Counted from the stretch's first letter, positions 34,252 through 42,608 are shown. The stretch: 64,000 nucleotides of DNA from Nocardiopsis quinghaiensis (GCF_008638365.1 NZ_ML703339.1:1-64000); one strand, 5' to 3'. Numbers and translations: made by a program. Notes: generated from the sequence alone by a model not told the origin.

Positions 34252-35421
34252 GTGTTGACCGCCAGAGAGCGCCACTCGGCGCTGGTCGAGGCGATGGTCG
34301 CGGACGGCACGCTGACCGACGCCTCCCTCATCGAAGCGTTCCGGTCGGTGCCCCGCCACCGGTTCATCCCCGAGATGGGAGCGCTGACCGCGCACGGGAC
34401 CTCCCTCAACGCCAACAGCAACCCCGAGCGGTGGCTCGCGGCCGTCTACGCCGACAACGCCATCGTCACCCAGATCGACGACCCCTTCGTCCCCGAGCGC
34501 AGGGAGGCGCCCGCGCCCCGGGAACCGGATCCCCGGCACAGGGGGGAGACCTCGACCTCGTCCAGCTCGGCGCCCACGGTCCTCGCGCACCTGCTGGAGC
34601 TGGCCGACCTGGCCAACGGGCAGAGGGTGCTGGAGGTGGGCACCGGGACGGCCTGGAACACGGCGCTGCTGGCGCACAGGCTGGGCGACCGCGCCGTCAC
34701 CTCCCTGGAGATCGACCCACGTCTGGCCAGGACGGCCCGGGAGGCCCTGAGATCGGAGGGCTACTCCCCCACCGTCCACCTGACCGACGGGTACGAGGGG
34801 TATCCGCCCGGCGCGCCCTACGACCGCATCACCTCGACCTGCGGTGTGCGTCGGCTGCCGCCCGCGTGGATGGAGCAGCTGCGCCCGGGCGGCCTGGCGG
34901 TCTGCCCGTGGGGGCTGCTGGAGGGGGCGGGGGTACTCGCGCGGATCGAGTGCCCGGGGGACGGCTCGGCCCGGGGAAGCTTCCACGGCGGGGTGGGGTT
35001 CGTGCCGCTGCGCACCCCGGAGCCCCCGCTGCGGCCGGTCCGGGACTCGGGACAGCAGCCCGACGAGTACCGGCTCACCCAGACCGATCCGGTGGCGCCG
35101 CTGATGGCGTTCCCGTCGGCGTTCGCCTTGTCGGTGATGGTGCCGGGCTGGCGGATGCGGCGCCGGTGGATCGGTACCGGGTCCGGTGTGTGGGTGTGCG
35201 ACCAGGAAGGCGCCTCGTGGGTGCGGGTCTACCCCTACGGCACCTCGTGGATGATCGAGCAGGGCGGCCCGAGGAGTATCTGGGACGAGTTCGAGGAGGC
35301 CCTGGAGCTGTGGGAGGGGCTGGGAGAGCCGGAGCCGGACCGGTTCGGGCTGTCGGTGGGCGCCGACGGCGCGCACCGGGTGTGGCTGGACTCGCCGGAC
35401 GGCCACGGCTGGCGGCTGTGA
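34252..35421 (+). CDS. Isoaspartyl methyltransferase (PCMT)-like protein with C-terminal extension
   Basis: A 389-residue protein. Residues 1-215 resemble protein-L-isoaspartate O-methyltransferases (SVPRHRFIPEMG, DNAIVTQID, SAM-binding VLEVGTGTAWNTALLA, then PPAWMEQLRPGGLAVCPWG). About 170 C-terminal residues form a separate domain not found in repair PCMTs. This architecture is known in actinomycetes, where such enzymes often modify ribosomal peptides alongside an ATP-grasp partner; neither a grasp protein nor a clear precursor is next to it here. GTG start with GGGGGACTGAGG upstream. Confidence 0.75.
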   Translation: MLTARERHSALVEAMVADGTLTDASLIEAFRSVPRHRFIPEMGALTAHGTSLNANSNPERWLAAVYADNAIVTQIDDPFVPERREAPAPREPDPRHRGETSTSSSSAPTVLAHLLELADLANGQRVLEVGTGTAWNTALLAHRLGDRAVTSLEIDPRLARTAREALRSEGYSPTVHLTDGYEGYPPGAPYDRITSTCGVRRLPPAWMEQLRPGGLAVCPWGLLEGAGVLARIECPGDGSARGSFHGGVGFVPLRTPEPPLRPVRDSGQQPDEYRLTQTDPVAPLMAFPSAFALSVMVPGWRMRRRWIGTGSGVWVCDQEGASWVRVYPYGTSWMIEQGGPRSIWDEFEEALELWEGLGEPEPDRFGLSVGADGAHRVWLDSPDGHGWRL

Positions 35422-35424
35422 ACG

Positions 35425-35452
35425 CCGACGGCCCCCTCGCCGGGGGACCGTC
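35425..35452. terminator. Hairpin between convergent genes
   Basis: GACGG/CCGTC outer pairs and CCCC/GGGG inner pairs around TCGCC (about 35425-35452), between the stops of the methyltransferase and DUF6243 genes. One unpaired base is present on each side. Confidence 0.55.
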
Positions 35453-35461
35453 ACCGCACGC

Positions 35462-35677
35462 TCACGCCGTTCCTTCGGCCCCCTCCGACTGCCCGGGTCC
35501 CCCGGGGCCGCGGGAGGCGTTCCTCTCCTGGAGCTTGCGCAGGAGTTCCCGCCTGCGTTCCACGGCATCGGTGCTGGGCCCGCCCTTCCCTCCGCCGTTA
35601 CCCCCGCGGAGCGTGGAGCGGGAGACGTTGGTGCGCTGTCCGCCCATACCGAGAAGGTTGTCACTGTTCCTGGCCAC
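35462..35677 (-). CDS. DUF6243-family small protein
   Basis: A 71-residue basic protein. VARNSDNLLGMGGQRTNVSRSTLRGG matches the N-terminus of DUF6243 proteins common in Streptomyces and relatives, and RRRELLRKLQERN forms the conserved C-terminal helix. GTG at 35677 is preceded by GGAAAGGAGGT, an unusually complete ribosome site, which decides the start. Function unknown. Confidence 0.8.
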   Translation of the reverse strand: MARNSDNLLGMGGQRTNVSRSTLRGGNGGGKGGPSTDAVERRRELLRKLQERNASRGPGGPGQSEGAEGTA

Positions 35678-35757
35678 GCGGACCTCCTTTCCCTTCAGGC
35701 CGGACACGCGAGGTCCTGCCGGAATCGGTCCTGACCTCCTCAGGGTATCCCCACCAA

Positions 35758-35773
35758 GACGATACGTCTCGTC
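35758..35773. promoter_or_regulatory. Candidate TetR operator
   Basis: GACGATAC (35758-35765) and GTCTCGTC (35766-35773) form a 16-bp palindrome with one mismatched pair, 27 bases before the TetR ATG. It probably mediates autoregulation. Confidence 0.55.
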
Positions 35774-35799
35774 ATTTTTCAGCCACTACCGTGGCAGGT

Positions 35800-36429
35800 A
35801 TGGCAGAGAGCACCGCACAGGAAGAGACCCGGGCTCGCCGCAGCCCCGACCCCCGCCGCCGCAGCGAGCGCTCGCGGCGCGCCATCCTGGACGCCGCCGC
35901 CGAACTGATGGGCGAGGTCGGCTACGCGAGGCTGACCATGGAGGCGATCGCGGCCAGGGCCAGGGTCGGCAAGCAGACCATCTACCGGTGGTGGCCCTCC
36001 AAGGCGGCCGTGGCCTTCGACGTGTTCACGGCGCTGACCGGCGGAACCGCCGGGGAACCGCTGCCCGACACCGGCGACCTGTCCGCTGACCTGAGGACGG
36101 TGCTCCGCGCCACGGTGGACGAGTTCCACCTCCCGGAGATGGACCGGACCACCCGGGCGTTCACCGCGGAGATCCAGGGCGACCTGGCCCTCGCCGAGGC
36201 CGTCAACGAGCGCCTGGTCCGCCCGAACACGGAAGCGCTCAAGGACCGGCTGCGTTCCGCCGTCGACGCTGGAGAGGTGGATCCGGAGGCCGACCTGGAG
36301 TTGGCCGCGGAGCTGATCAACGGGCCGGTCCACCATCGTTGGCTGCTGCGCACCGCGCCGCTCACCCACGAGTACGTGGACGGACTGGTGGACACGGTGT
36401 TGCGCGCCCTGCGCCCCGGAGAACGCTAG
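35800..36429 (+). CDS. TetR-family regulator
   Basis: A 209-residue repressor. After a polar N-terminal tail the HTH is RRAILDAAAELMGEVGYARLTMEAIAARARVGKQTIYRWWPSKAA; the KQTIYRWW form is typical of a large actinomycete AcrR-like group. The C-terminal domain is helical with no recognisable ligand motif. A GTG three codons upstream is an alternative start. Its stop overlaps the convergent dnaX stop by a few bases. Confidence 0.9.
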   Translation: MAESTAQEETRARRSPDPRRRSERSRRAILDAAAELMGEVGYARLTMEAIAARARVGKQTIYRWWPSKAAVAFDVFTALTGGTAGEPLPDTGDLSADLRTVLRATVDEFHLPEMDRTTRAFTAEIQGDLALAEAVNERLVRPNTEALKDRLRSAVDAGEVDPEADLELAAELINGPVHHRWLLRTAPLTHEYVDGLVDTVLRALRPGER

Positions 36430-38531
36430 AGCGTGTCCGGGGCCTCGTGCTCGATCTCCTCGATGACCCGGCCGCCGAGCTCGGACTCGATGAGCGCGGT
36501 CCCGGCCCCCGGGGACACCGGGGCCTTCGGGGAAGCCCCCCCTCCGGAGGAGGCCGGGGTCCGCGCCCGGGATTCCGACTGCTTCGGCGCGGGCGCCGGC
36601 GAGGAGGACGCCGACGGGTCGGCGTACTCCGGCGGAGGTGCCGCGGCCGCGTCCTCGTAGGGGTCGGGCGGCGGTTCCTGGAGCCCGGTGACGATCCGGT
36701 CCGGCGGCGGACCGGCGGGTCCGGGCGCCGGCTCGGGAGAGGGCGCGGACTCCGGAGCGGCCGCGCCGGGTCGCGCGGGTTCGGGAGCGGGCGCGTCCCA
36801 TCCCGCGGGCTCGGCCGGGCGCGCGGGCTCCGCCCTGCGTGCGGGGGCGGGAGGCGCCGTGGCACCGCCCGCCGCGGCCACACGCACCTCCGCTCCGAGG
36901 ACCTGCCGGATCGCTGCGGCGACCACCTGGTCGCTGCCGCTGTTGCCGAAGCCCTTGGCGTCGTTGGGCCGGGAGAAACTGAGCAGGACGGTGTTGCCCT
37001 CCACCCCCACCGGGCGGACGTCGCTGCCGCTCAGCACCATCCAGGTGAACCGGCGGCGACCCTTGACCGCCTCCAGGATCTGGCCCCAGGCGCCCTGCAG
37101 CCGCCCCAGGTCCGGTGCGCCGCCGGAGGGTGCGGGCGCCTGTCCCCGCTCGGGGGCGCTCTGCCGGGCCGGGGCGTCCCAGCCCGCGGGCTCGGAGCGC
37201 CGTTCCGCGGGTGCCGGTGCCGGAGCGGGGTTCGACGGGGCCGCGGGAGCCGGCGGCTCGGTGGCCCGCACAGGCTCGGGCGTGGCCGCCGGCGAGGGCC
37301 GAGGAGGCTGGGAGGACTGCTGGGGCCCGGGCGCGGGCTGGGACTGGGCGGCGGGAGCGACGGCACCGGAGGCGATCCGGCGCTCCATCTGCTCCAGGCG
37401 GGCCAGCAGGGCCACACCCTGGTCGCCGTCGGTGCCCGGCAGCAGTATCCGCGAGCACATGAGCTCCAGCAGCAGCCGGGGCGCGGTGGCCCCGCGCATC
37501 TCGGTCAGCCCCTGGTTGAGGATGTCGGTGGCGCGGGTGAGCTCGGCCGGACCCAGGCTGGAGGCCTGGCCCTTCATCTGCTCGACCGCCTCCGGGCCGA
37601 CGTTGATCAGGCCCTTGTCCAGGGCGTCGGGGACCGCGGCCAGCACGACCAGGTCACGGAAGCGCTCCAGCAGGTCCGTGGTGAAGCGGCGCGGGTCGTG
37701 GCCGCCCTCCACCACACGGTCGATCAGGCCGAACACGGCCGCGCCGTCACGGGCGCCGAGAGCGCCGACCATCTCGCCGAGCAGGCTGGAGTCGGTGTAA
37801 CCCAGCAGGGAGACGGCGCCCTCGCGGGTGATGCCGCCCTCGTCCGAACCGGCGATGAGCTGGTCCAGCACCGAGAGCGTGTCACGCGCCGAGCCCGCGC
37901 CCGCGCGCACGACCAGCGGCAGCGCGGCAGGGTCGTAGGGGATGCCCTCCTGCTTGAGCAGGTCCTCCATGAGCTCCTTGAGGGTGCTCGGCGGGATGAG
38001 GCGGAAGGGGTAGTGGTGGGTCCGCGAGCGGATCGTGCCGATGACCTTCTCGGGCTCGGTGGTCGCGAACACGAACTTCAGGTGCGGCGGCGGTTCCTCC
38101 ACCAGCTTGAGGAGCGCGTTGAAACCCTCGCGGGTCACCATGTGCGCCTCGTCGATGACGTAGATCTTGTAGCGCGAGTTGACCGGCGAGAAGAAGGCGC
38201 GTTCGCGCAGTTCGCGGGCGTCGTCCACACCGCCGTGGGAGGCGGCGTCGATCTCCATGACGTCGATGCTTCCGCCGCCGTCGGGGGCCAGCGCCACGCA
38301 GGAGTCACAGGTGCCGCACGGGTCCGGGGTGGGGCCCTCGGCGCAGTTGAGGGAACGGGCCAGGATGCGGGCGCTGGTGGTCTTGCCGCAGCCGCGCGGG
38401 CCGCTGAACAGGTAGGCGTGGTTGATCCGTCCGCTGCGCAGTGCCTGGCGCAGCGGGTCCGTCACGTGTTCCTGTCCGCGCACCTCGCCGAAAGTCGCGG
38501 GCCGGTACTTGCGGTACAGCGCGATGCTCAC
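36426..38531 (-). CDS. dnaX: DNA polymerase III subunit gamma/tau
   Basis: A 701-residue clamp-loader ATPase. It has Walker A GPRGCGKTTSARILA, the zinc-binding C-x-C cluster (CAEGPTPDPCGTCDSC), Walker B and sensor region IDEAHMVTREGFNALLK, and the sensor-2-containing lid. From about residue 380 a long Pro/Ala/Glu-rich linker leads to the tau-specific C-terminal domain, with FTWMVLSGSDVRPVG near residue 500 and a disordered acidic end. GTG start. The gene ends by overlapping the convergent TetR stop; the SRP RNA lies just upstream on the same strand. Confidence 0.95.
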   Translation of the reverse strand: MSIALYRKYRPATFGEVRGQEHVTDPLRQALRSGRINHAYLFSGPRGCGKTTSARILARSLNCAEGPTPDPCGTCDSCVALAPDGGGSIDVMEIDAASHGGVDDARELRERAFFSPVNSRYKIYVIDEAHMVTREGFNALLKLVEEPPPHLKFVFATTEPEKVIGTIRSRTHHYPFRLIPPSTLKELMEDLLKQEGIPYDPAALPLVVRAGAGSARDTLSVLDQLIAGSDEGGITREGAVSLLGYTDSSLLGEMVGALGARDGAAVFGLIDRVVEGGHDPRRFTTDLLERFRDLVVLAAVPDALDKGLINVGPEAVEQMKGQASSLGPAELTRATDILNQGLTEMRGATAPRLLLELMCSRILLPGTDGDQGVALLARLEQMERRIASGAVAPAAQSQPAPGPQQSSQPPRPSPAATPEPVRATEPPAPAAPSNPAPAPAPAERRSEPAGWDAPARQSAPERGQAPAPSGGAPDLGRLQGAWGQILEAVKGRRRFTWMVLSGSDVRPVGVEGNTVLLSFSRPNDAKGFGNSGSDQVVAAAIRQVLGAEVRVAAAGGATAPPAPARRAEPARPAEPAGWDAPAPEPARPGAAAPESAPSPEPAPGPAGPPPDRIVTGLQEPPPDPYEDAAAAPPPEYADPSASSSPAPAPKQSESRARTPASSGGGASPKAPVSPGAGTALIESELGGRVIEEIEHEAPDTL

Positions 38532-38642
38532 GGTGTGATCACTCCCCTGGTCCCTGCCACGTGTCCATTCAACCCGCGAGCAGTGACGACTCGCGCCGGT
38601 TGGCGCAGACCGGGAGGGGTTCGACCGGGCCGGAGAAAGAGA

Positions 38643-38736
38643 AAGGACCCCCCGCGCACCCGCCAGAGCCCACTTATCCTTGCTGCCTTCCGGCCCTGGG
38701 GAGGTTCATAGGGTGACGCCGCACGAGGGGTCTGCC
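38643..38736 (-). ncRNA. ffs: Small (4.5S-type) signal recognition particle RNA
   Basis: On the minus strand the conserved SRP domain IV core is clear: CAGGGCCGGAAGGCAGC followed by AAGGATAAGTGGG, with the GGAA tetraloop closing the Ffh-binding hairpin. The outer arms AGACCCC near the 5' end and GGGGGGTCC near the 3' end pair, giving about 94 nt. Ends are estimated from pairing. It lies between dnaX and the DUF2252 gene. Confidence 0.92.
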
Positions 38737-38853
38737 TCAAGTCTATCCGACACCCGGACTGCTCTGGCAACCCGTCCGCGCCCGATCCGACGATCCCTCC
38801 GGCCCCGGCGGACCACGCGCCTTGTTTGGATAAACGACCCGTCCGCGGACATC

Positions 38854-40206
38854 ATGGACGGCATGCTCGACCCCCTGAAACCCACTGACAACTCCCCGGC
38901 CCGCCGCGACCTCATCGTGGACACCCTGGAGAACGCCTTCTCGGACCTGATGGCCGCCGACCCGGCCGCCTTCCGCGTCAAGTTCCGCAAGATGGCGGCC
39001 AACCCGTTCGCCTTCTACCGGGGCAGCGCCGCGCTCTTCTACACCGACGTATCGGCCATGGACGACCCCTGGGCCGACGACCGCACCTCGCGGGTGTGGA
39101 TCCAGGGCGACCTGCACGCGGAGAACTTCGGCACCTACATGGACTCCACCGGGCGGCTGGTGTTCGACGTCAACGACTTCGACGAGGCCTACCTCGGCCA
39201 CTTCACCTGGGACGTGCTCAGGTTCGTGGCCAGCATCGCCCTGATGGGGTGGCAGAAGGCCCTGTCCGACGACGACATCGGCATGCTCGTGCCGCACTAC
39301 GTCGACGCCTACGTCGCCCAGGTGCGCGAGTTCGCGACGGAGGGCGGCGACTCGGAGTTCTCCCTCAAGCTGGACAACACCGACGGCACGGTGCACGACG
39401 TGCTCCAGCAGGCCCGGCTCAACAGCCGCGCCGAGATGCTGGTGTCCATGACCGAGCGCGACGGGTACGCCCGCCGTTTCCGCGAGGGTCGCCGGGCGCG
39501 CCGCCTGGAGGACGAGGAGCGGGAGAGGGTCCTGGCCGCCTACGACGCCTACCTGGAGACCATCCCCGAGGACCAGCGGTTCGCGTCGCTGAGCTACGGG
39601 GTCAAGGACGTGGTGGGCAGCGGCGGCTTCGGGATCGGCTCGGCGGGGCTGCCCGCCTACACCCTGCTCATCGAGGGCCAGTCCGAGGCGTGGGACAACG
39701 ACGTCGTACTGTCCGTGAAGCAGGGAAACGTGGCCGCGCCGTCGCGGGTGGTGACCGACCCCAGCATCATGGGGTACTTCAAGCACCACGGGCACCGCAC
39801 CGCCGTGTCCCAGCGCGCGTTGCAGGCGCACGCCGACCCGCTGCTCGGCCACACCGAGATCAACGGCATGGGCTTCGTGGTGAGCGAGATCTCCCCCTAC
39901 ACCAACGACCTGGACTGGGACGGTCTCACCGAGCCCGCGGAGATCGCCCCGGTGCTGGACTACCTGGGGCGCGCCACCGCCAAGGCGCACTGTGTGTCCG
40001 ACTCGCACGCGGACTCCACGATGGGGGGCGGCGAGACCGAGGCGGCGATCATGGAGGTGCTCGACGGCCGCGAGGCGGAGTTCACGCGCTGGTGCGTGGA
40101 GTTCGCGCACCGGTACGCGGCCCAGGCCCGGGCCGACCACCTGCTGTTCGTGGACGCCTTCCGCAACAACGCCATCAGCGGCGTTCGGTCCAGCCGCCGC
40201 CCCTGA
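38854..40206 (+). CDS. DUF2252-family protein
   Basis: A 450-residue protein of the DUF2252 family, related to the kinase-like/aminoglycoside phosphotransferase fold. RDLIVDTLENAFSDLMAADPAAFRVKFRKMAANPFAFYRGSAALF is the family start, and QGDLHAENFGTY and FDVNDFDEAYLGHFTWDV carry the catalytic-loop-like residues (D-x-H-x-x-N and DFDE). Function is unknown. ATGs at 38854 and 38863 both fit, and no clear ribosome site is visible. Confidence 0.85.
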   Translation: MDGMLDPLKPTDNSPARRDLIVDTLENAFSDLMAADPAAFRVKFRKMAANPFAFYRGSAALFYTDVSAMDDPWADDRTSRVWIQGDLHAENFGTYMDSTGRLVFDVNDFDEAYLGHFTWDVLRFVASIALMGWQKALSDDDIGMLVPHYVDAYVAQVREFATEGGDSEFSLKLDNTDGTVHDVLQQARLNSRAEMLVSMTERDGYARRFREGRRARRLEDEERERVLAAYDAYLETIPEDQRFASLSYGVKDVVGSGGFGIGSAGLPAYTLLIEGQSEAWDNDVVLSVKQGNVAAPSRVVTDPSIMGYFKHHGHRTAVSQRALQAHADPLLGHTEINGMGFVVSEISPYTNDLDWDGLTEPAEIAPVLDYLGRATAKAHCVSDSHADSTMGGGETEAAIMEVLDGREAEFTRWCVEFAHRYAAQARADHLLFVDAFRNNAISGVRSSRRP

Positions 40207-40308
40207 GCCGGGCCGGATCCGGCGGACCGCCGGGGCCGCCGTCGGGCGGTCACCGGGACGGCCCGAAACCGTTCGGAGCACCCTGTGACGGCATGTAGAG
40301 TTGTCAGC

Positions 40309-40393
40309 GGAGGATTCGCCTAGTGGCCTAGGGCGCACGCTTGGAAAGCGTGTTGGTGGCAACGCCTCAGGGGTTCGAATCCCCTATCCTCCG
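40309..40393 (+). tRNA. tRNA-Ser (anticodon GGA)
   Basis: Acceptor arms GGAGGAT/ATCCTCC, a GGTTCGAATCC T-arm and the long variable arm of serine tRNAs. The anticodon loop CTTGGAAAG gives GGA. The CCA end is not encoded. The 3' 50 nt are duplicated at 52239-52288, the attR of the integrated element, so the intact gene is at the attL side. Confidence 0.95.
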
Positions 40394-40394
40394 C
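40344..40394 (+). repeat. attL: 51-bp att repeat in tRNA-Ser
   Basis: The 51 bases from GAAAGCGTG to TATCCTCCGC are identical to 52239-52289. They cover the 3' part of the tRNA from the anticodon stem on, the usual crossover segment of tyrosine integrases. Confidence 0.95.
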
Positions 40395-40398
40395 GGGT

Positions 40399-40434
40399 GA
40401 AGCCCCGAGCTGCGATGACGTGGCTCGGGGCTTC
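40399..40434 (+). terminator. Element-supplied terminator for tRNA-Ser
   Basis: GAAGCCCCGAGC (40399-40410) and GCTCGGGGCTTC (40423-40434) form a perfect 12-bp stem followed by TTTC, directly after the tRNA. The presumed native terminator has been moved to 52380-52410 beyond attR. Confidence 0.8.
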
Positions 40435-40512
40435 TTTCATGTCACCGCTCGGCTGGTGTGGAACGTGTCGCGACTCCGACTAGGCAACACGCTTCGGTAA
40501 GGAAGTCGCCCG

Positions 40513-41619
40513 ATGGCACACAAGAGTCCCCTACGCGCTCAGCGGCGCGTCTCATCTCAGCGCACGTCAGAGCACACGCTCTCAGCAGTCCCCGCACCCG
40601 TACGCGCCGTACAGAGCGCGACGGATGAGCGTCTGGCGATCATCGCTGAGCTAGAGCTTCACCTCAGCACGACCAACAACAAGCGCGGTCGTCCCTACCA
40701 GCGACGGACGATCAATGCCTATCGCTATGCCGCGCACCAGCTCCATAACTGGCTCCCGTCGCGCACCCGCTTCGAAGACGTGGACACGGCGACGCTGAAC
40801 AAGTTCTTCCGCTGGTACTACAAGACTTACGACGTCCCGAAGAGCCAGGACGGCAAGGGCGGTTACACGGGCGGCACGAACACGATCCAGCGCAACCTTC
40901 GCGCTCTCTTCCTCTTCCTAGCCGAGGAGTACGACGTCGCCAACCCCTACACAGCGGACGGGTCCGGTGTGAAGCTCCAGCGCTACGCCACACCGCCGAT
41001 GGGCAAGCCCAAGACACTCAGCACCGACTTTGTGTCTGACGTCCTGGCGGTCACCGGCCCCAAACGACGGCGGTCACCAGGTGCCCCCCATGACTTCGAG
41101 ACCACGAGGGACCACGCCATCGTCCGCGTTCTCACCGAGGGGCTGAGGTCGGAAGAGCTTCTGTCTCTCCGCGTCCAGGACCTCGACTTGCCGACGCGAA
41201 CCCTGGTCGTGCTGCCGCTCAAGGACGCGCGCAACTCCACCGACGGCCGGGTGATCCCGCTCCAGCCGTCCACGGTCAAGGCACTAGCGCGATACCTCCG
41301 CGTGCGGGCGTCTCACAAGTTCGCCACCAAAGACGACCATCTGTGGCTGGGCACGCGGAACCGCTCTCGTCTCAAGTACGGCGGGCTCCGTCGCATGGTG
41401 AAGCGTCGGGCAGAACAGGCCGGATACGATCCCGCGATGGTCTCGCCGCACTCGTTCTGCCACACGTGGGCGGATGATCTGCTGAGCGCGGGCGTCTCCG
41501 GCGAGGACGTCATGGCAATTCGCGGATGGAAGAGCCCGGCAATGCTCCGCCGCTACGGCGCGGACATGGCATCATCCCGCGCGGTCAACGCGGTTCAGAA
41601 GCTCGGGGATCGTTACTAG
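40513..41619 (+). CDS. int: Tyrosine recombinase (integrase) with altered HxxR box
   Basis: A 368-residue phage-type integrase. A basic N-terminal arm of about 50 residues is followed by a SAM-like core-binding domain (RRTINAYRYAAHQLHNWLP to FLFLAEEYDVANPY) and the catalytic domain. Arg I is in LTEGLRSEEL, Lys in LKDARNS, and the nucleophile Tyr in MLRRYGAD. Box II reads HSFCHTW where the family has H-x-x-R-H; the Arg is Cys (TGC at 41458-41460), one C-to-T change from CGC. This likely impairs catalysis. GGAAG precedes the ATG. A terminator follows the stop. Confidence 0.93.
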   Translation: MAHKSPLRAQRRVSSQRTSEHTLSAVPAPVRAVQSATDERLAIIAELELHLSTTNNKRGRPYQRRTINAYRYAAHQLHNWLPSRTRFEDVDTATLNKFFRWYYKTYDVPKSQDGKGGYTGGTNTIQRNLRALFLFLAEEYDVANPYTADGSGVKLQRYATPPMGKPKTLSTDFVSDVLAVTGPKRRRSPGAPHDFETTRDHAIVRVLTEGLRSEELLSLRVQDLDLPTRTLVVLPLKDARNSTDGRVIPLQPSTVKALARYLRVRASHKFATKDDHLWLGTRNRSRLKYGGLRRMVKRRAEQAGYDPAMVSPHSFCHTWADDLLSAGVSGEDVMAIRGWKSPAMLRRYGADMASSRAVNAVQKLGDRY

Positions 41620-41656
41620 CCACGTACTTTTTGCCGACGTCGGCAAAGTAACGACG

Positions 41657-41689
41657 GGGCGGTGTGGGAACTCTTATCCCACACCGCCC
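41657..41689 (+). terminator. Terminator of integrase gene
   Basis: Perfect 13-bp arms 41657-41669 and 41677-41689 with a 7-base loop, followed by TAACTTTAT. Confidence 0.85.
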
Positions 41690-41694
41690 TAACT

Positions 41695-41731
41695 TTATGA
41701 GCGCTCAGAAAGTTTTTATGAGCGCTCATAA
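41695..41731. repeat. Pair of 16-bp palindromes spaced 21 bp
   Basis: TTATGAGCGCTCATAA (41716-41731) is a perfect palindrome; TTATGAGCGCTCAGAA (41695-41710) differs at one position and lies exactly 21 bp, two helical turns, upstream. A weaker relative TGAGCGCTTA is at 41772-41781. They are in the 278-bp gap after the integrase. Possible roles are binding of an excisionase/integrase arm or a repressor. Confidence 0.7.
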
Positions 41732-41850
41732 GAAGTCACGAGCACATCCCAAACGTCGCTGAGATCGACGCTGAGCGCTTAGACGTGCGTCTCGCGTGTC
41801 GTCTATCAAGTGAGCACTAGCAGAGCCCGAGAGAGCTTCTGAGAGCGCAT

Positions 41851-41887
41851 AGAAAAGCCCGCTCTCTCAGAAGCGAAAGAGCGGGCT
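41851..41887 (-). terminator. Terminator of leftward Zn-ribbon gene
   Basis: AGCCCGCTCT and AGAGCGGGCT (41856-41865, 41878-41887) pair; reading leftward the stem is followed by TTTTCT. It lies 11 bases past the stop of the 41898 gene. Confidence 0.85.
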
Positions 41888-41897
41888 GGTGTTGGGC

Positions 41898-42608
41898 TTA
41901 CTCGTCTTCGTAGTACACGGCGGTGGCTCCCGAGAAGCGACGGACGATCTCTCGCATGACGCCCTGGTGGATCTCGCGGTACTCGTCCGTGCGCTGGCGG
42001 TACGTCTTCGCCATGATCTCTTCGGGGGAGCTGCCGCCGAGGGAGTTAGTGCGCTCTTCCTGACCGGCGATGGACTCGAACGTCACGGTCACGTTATAGC
42101 AGGGCGTACGAACTTCGTTGCCGTCTTCGTCCTTCGTGATCGAGTGAGCCGACACGCGCGGCTCGGAGATGCTCTTAATCTGGCGCCACTTGTACGGGTA
42201 GTCGATGGGGTGGAACCCGGACCACCCGCTCGCCTTAGCCCAGATCACGTCGCCCTCTTTGAGGTCAGAGAGCGGCACGCTCGAACGCTCGTCCAGGAGG
42301 CGAGTCGTTTCGTTCGAAGCGCGCTCCCCCTTCTTGGTGAGCCTCGTCTTCTTGCCGGCGCACGAGAAGCAAACCCCGTTGGCGACACTAGCGGGGCCGT
42401 ACTGTCCCGACCCGTCGCAACGCCCGCACTCGGTGTTCTCAAAGATCACGGTCTTAATCCGGCGCTCTTCGTCGGCGCTGGCGGGGACGGTCATCGCGGC
42501 GGGCTTCTCTACCGTAATCTTCGGAGCGCTTTCACCCTTTGCGCGGGCCCGACGACAACGCGCACGAGCTGCCTTCGTGCTTTCGTGGGTGCATTCTTTG
42601 TGGCTCAT
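41898..42608 (-). CDS. Unknown protein with HCHC motif and zinc ribbon
   Basis: A 236-residue protein. The N-terminus SHKECTHESTKAARARCRR carries H3, C6, H8, C18, the H-x2-C-x-H-x9-C motif shared within this element. Residues about 60-85 hold a four-Cys ribbon (CGRCDGSGQYG, then VCFSCAG), DnaJ-like in spacing and similar to small proteins of actinophages. The C-terminal half has no known domain. AAGGGA precedes the ATG at 42608; the frame continues upstream without support. Nucleic-acid or protein binding through zinc is likely (inference). Confidence 0.7.
   Translation of the reverse strand: MSHKECTHESTKAARARCRRARAKGESAPKITVEKPAAMTVPASADEERRIKTVIFENTECGRCDGSGQYGPASVANGVCFSCAGKKTRLTKKGERASNETTRLLDERSSVPLSDLKEGDVIWAKASGWSGFHPIDYPYKWRQIKSISEPRVSAHSITKDEDGNEVRTPCYNVTVTFESIAGQEERTNSLGGSSPEEIMAKTYRQRTDEYREIHQGVMREIVRRFSGATAVYYEDE

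Noticed and set aside
32569..35664. A 1031-codon minus-strand open frame across the ene-reductase and methyltransferase genes
   Set aside because: Antisense shadow with no domains; the plus-strand genes have catalytic motifs.
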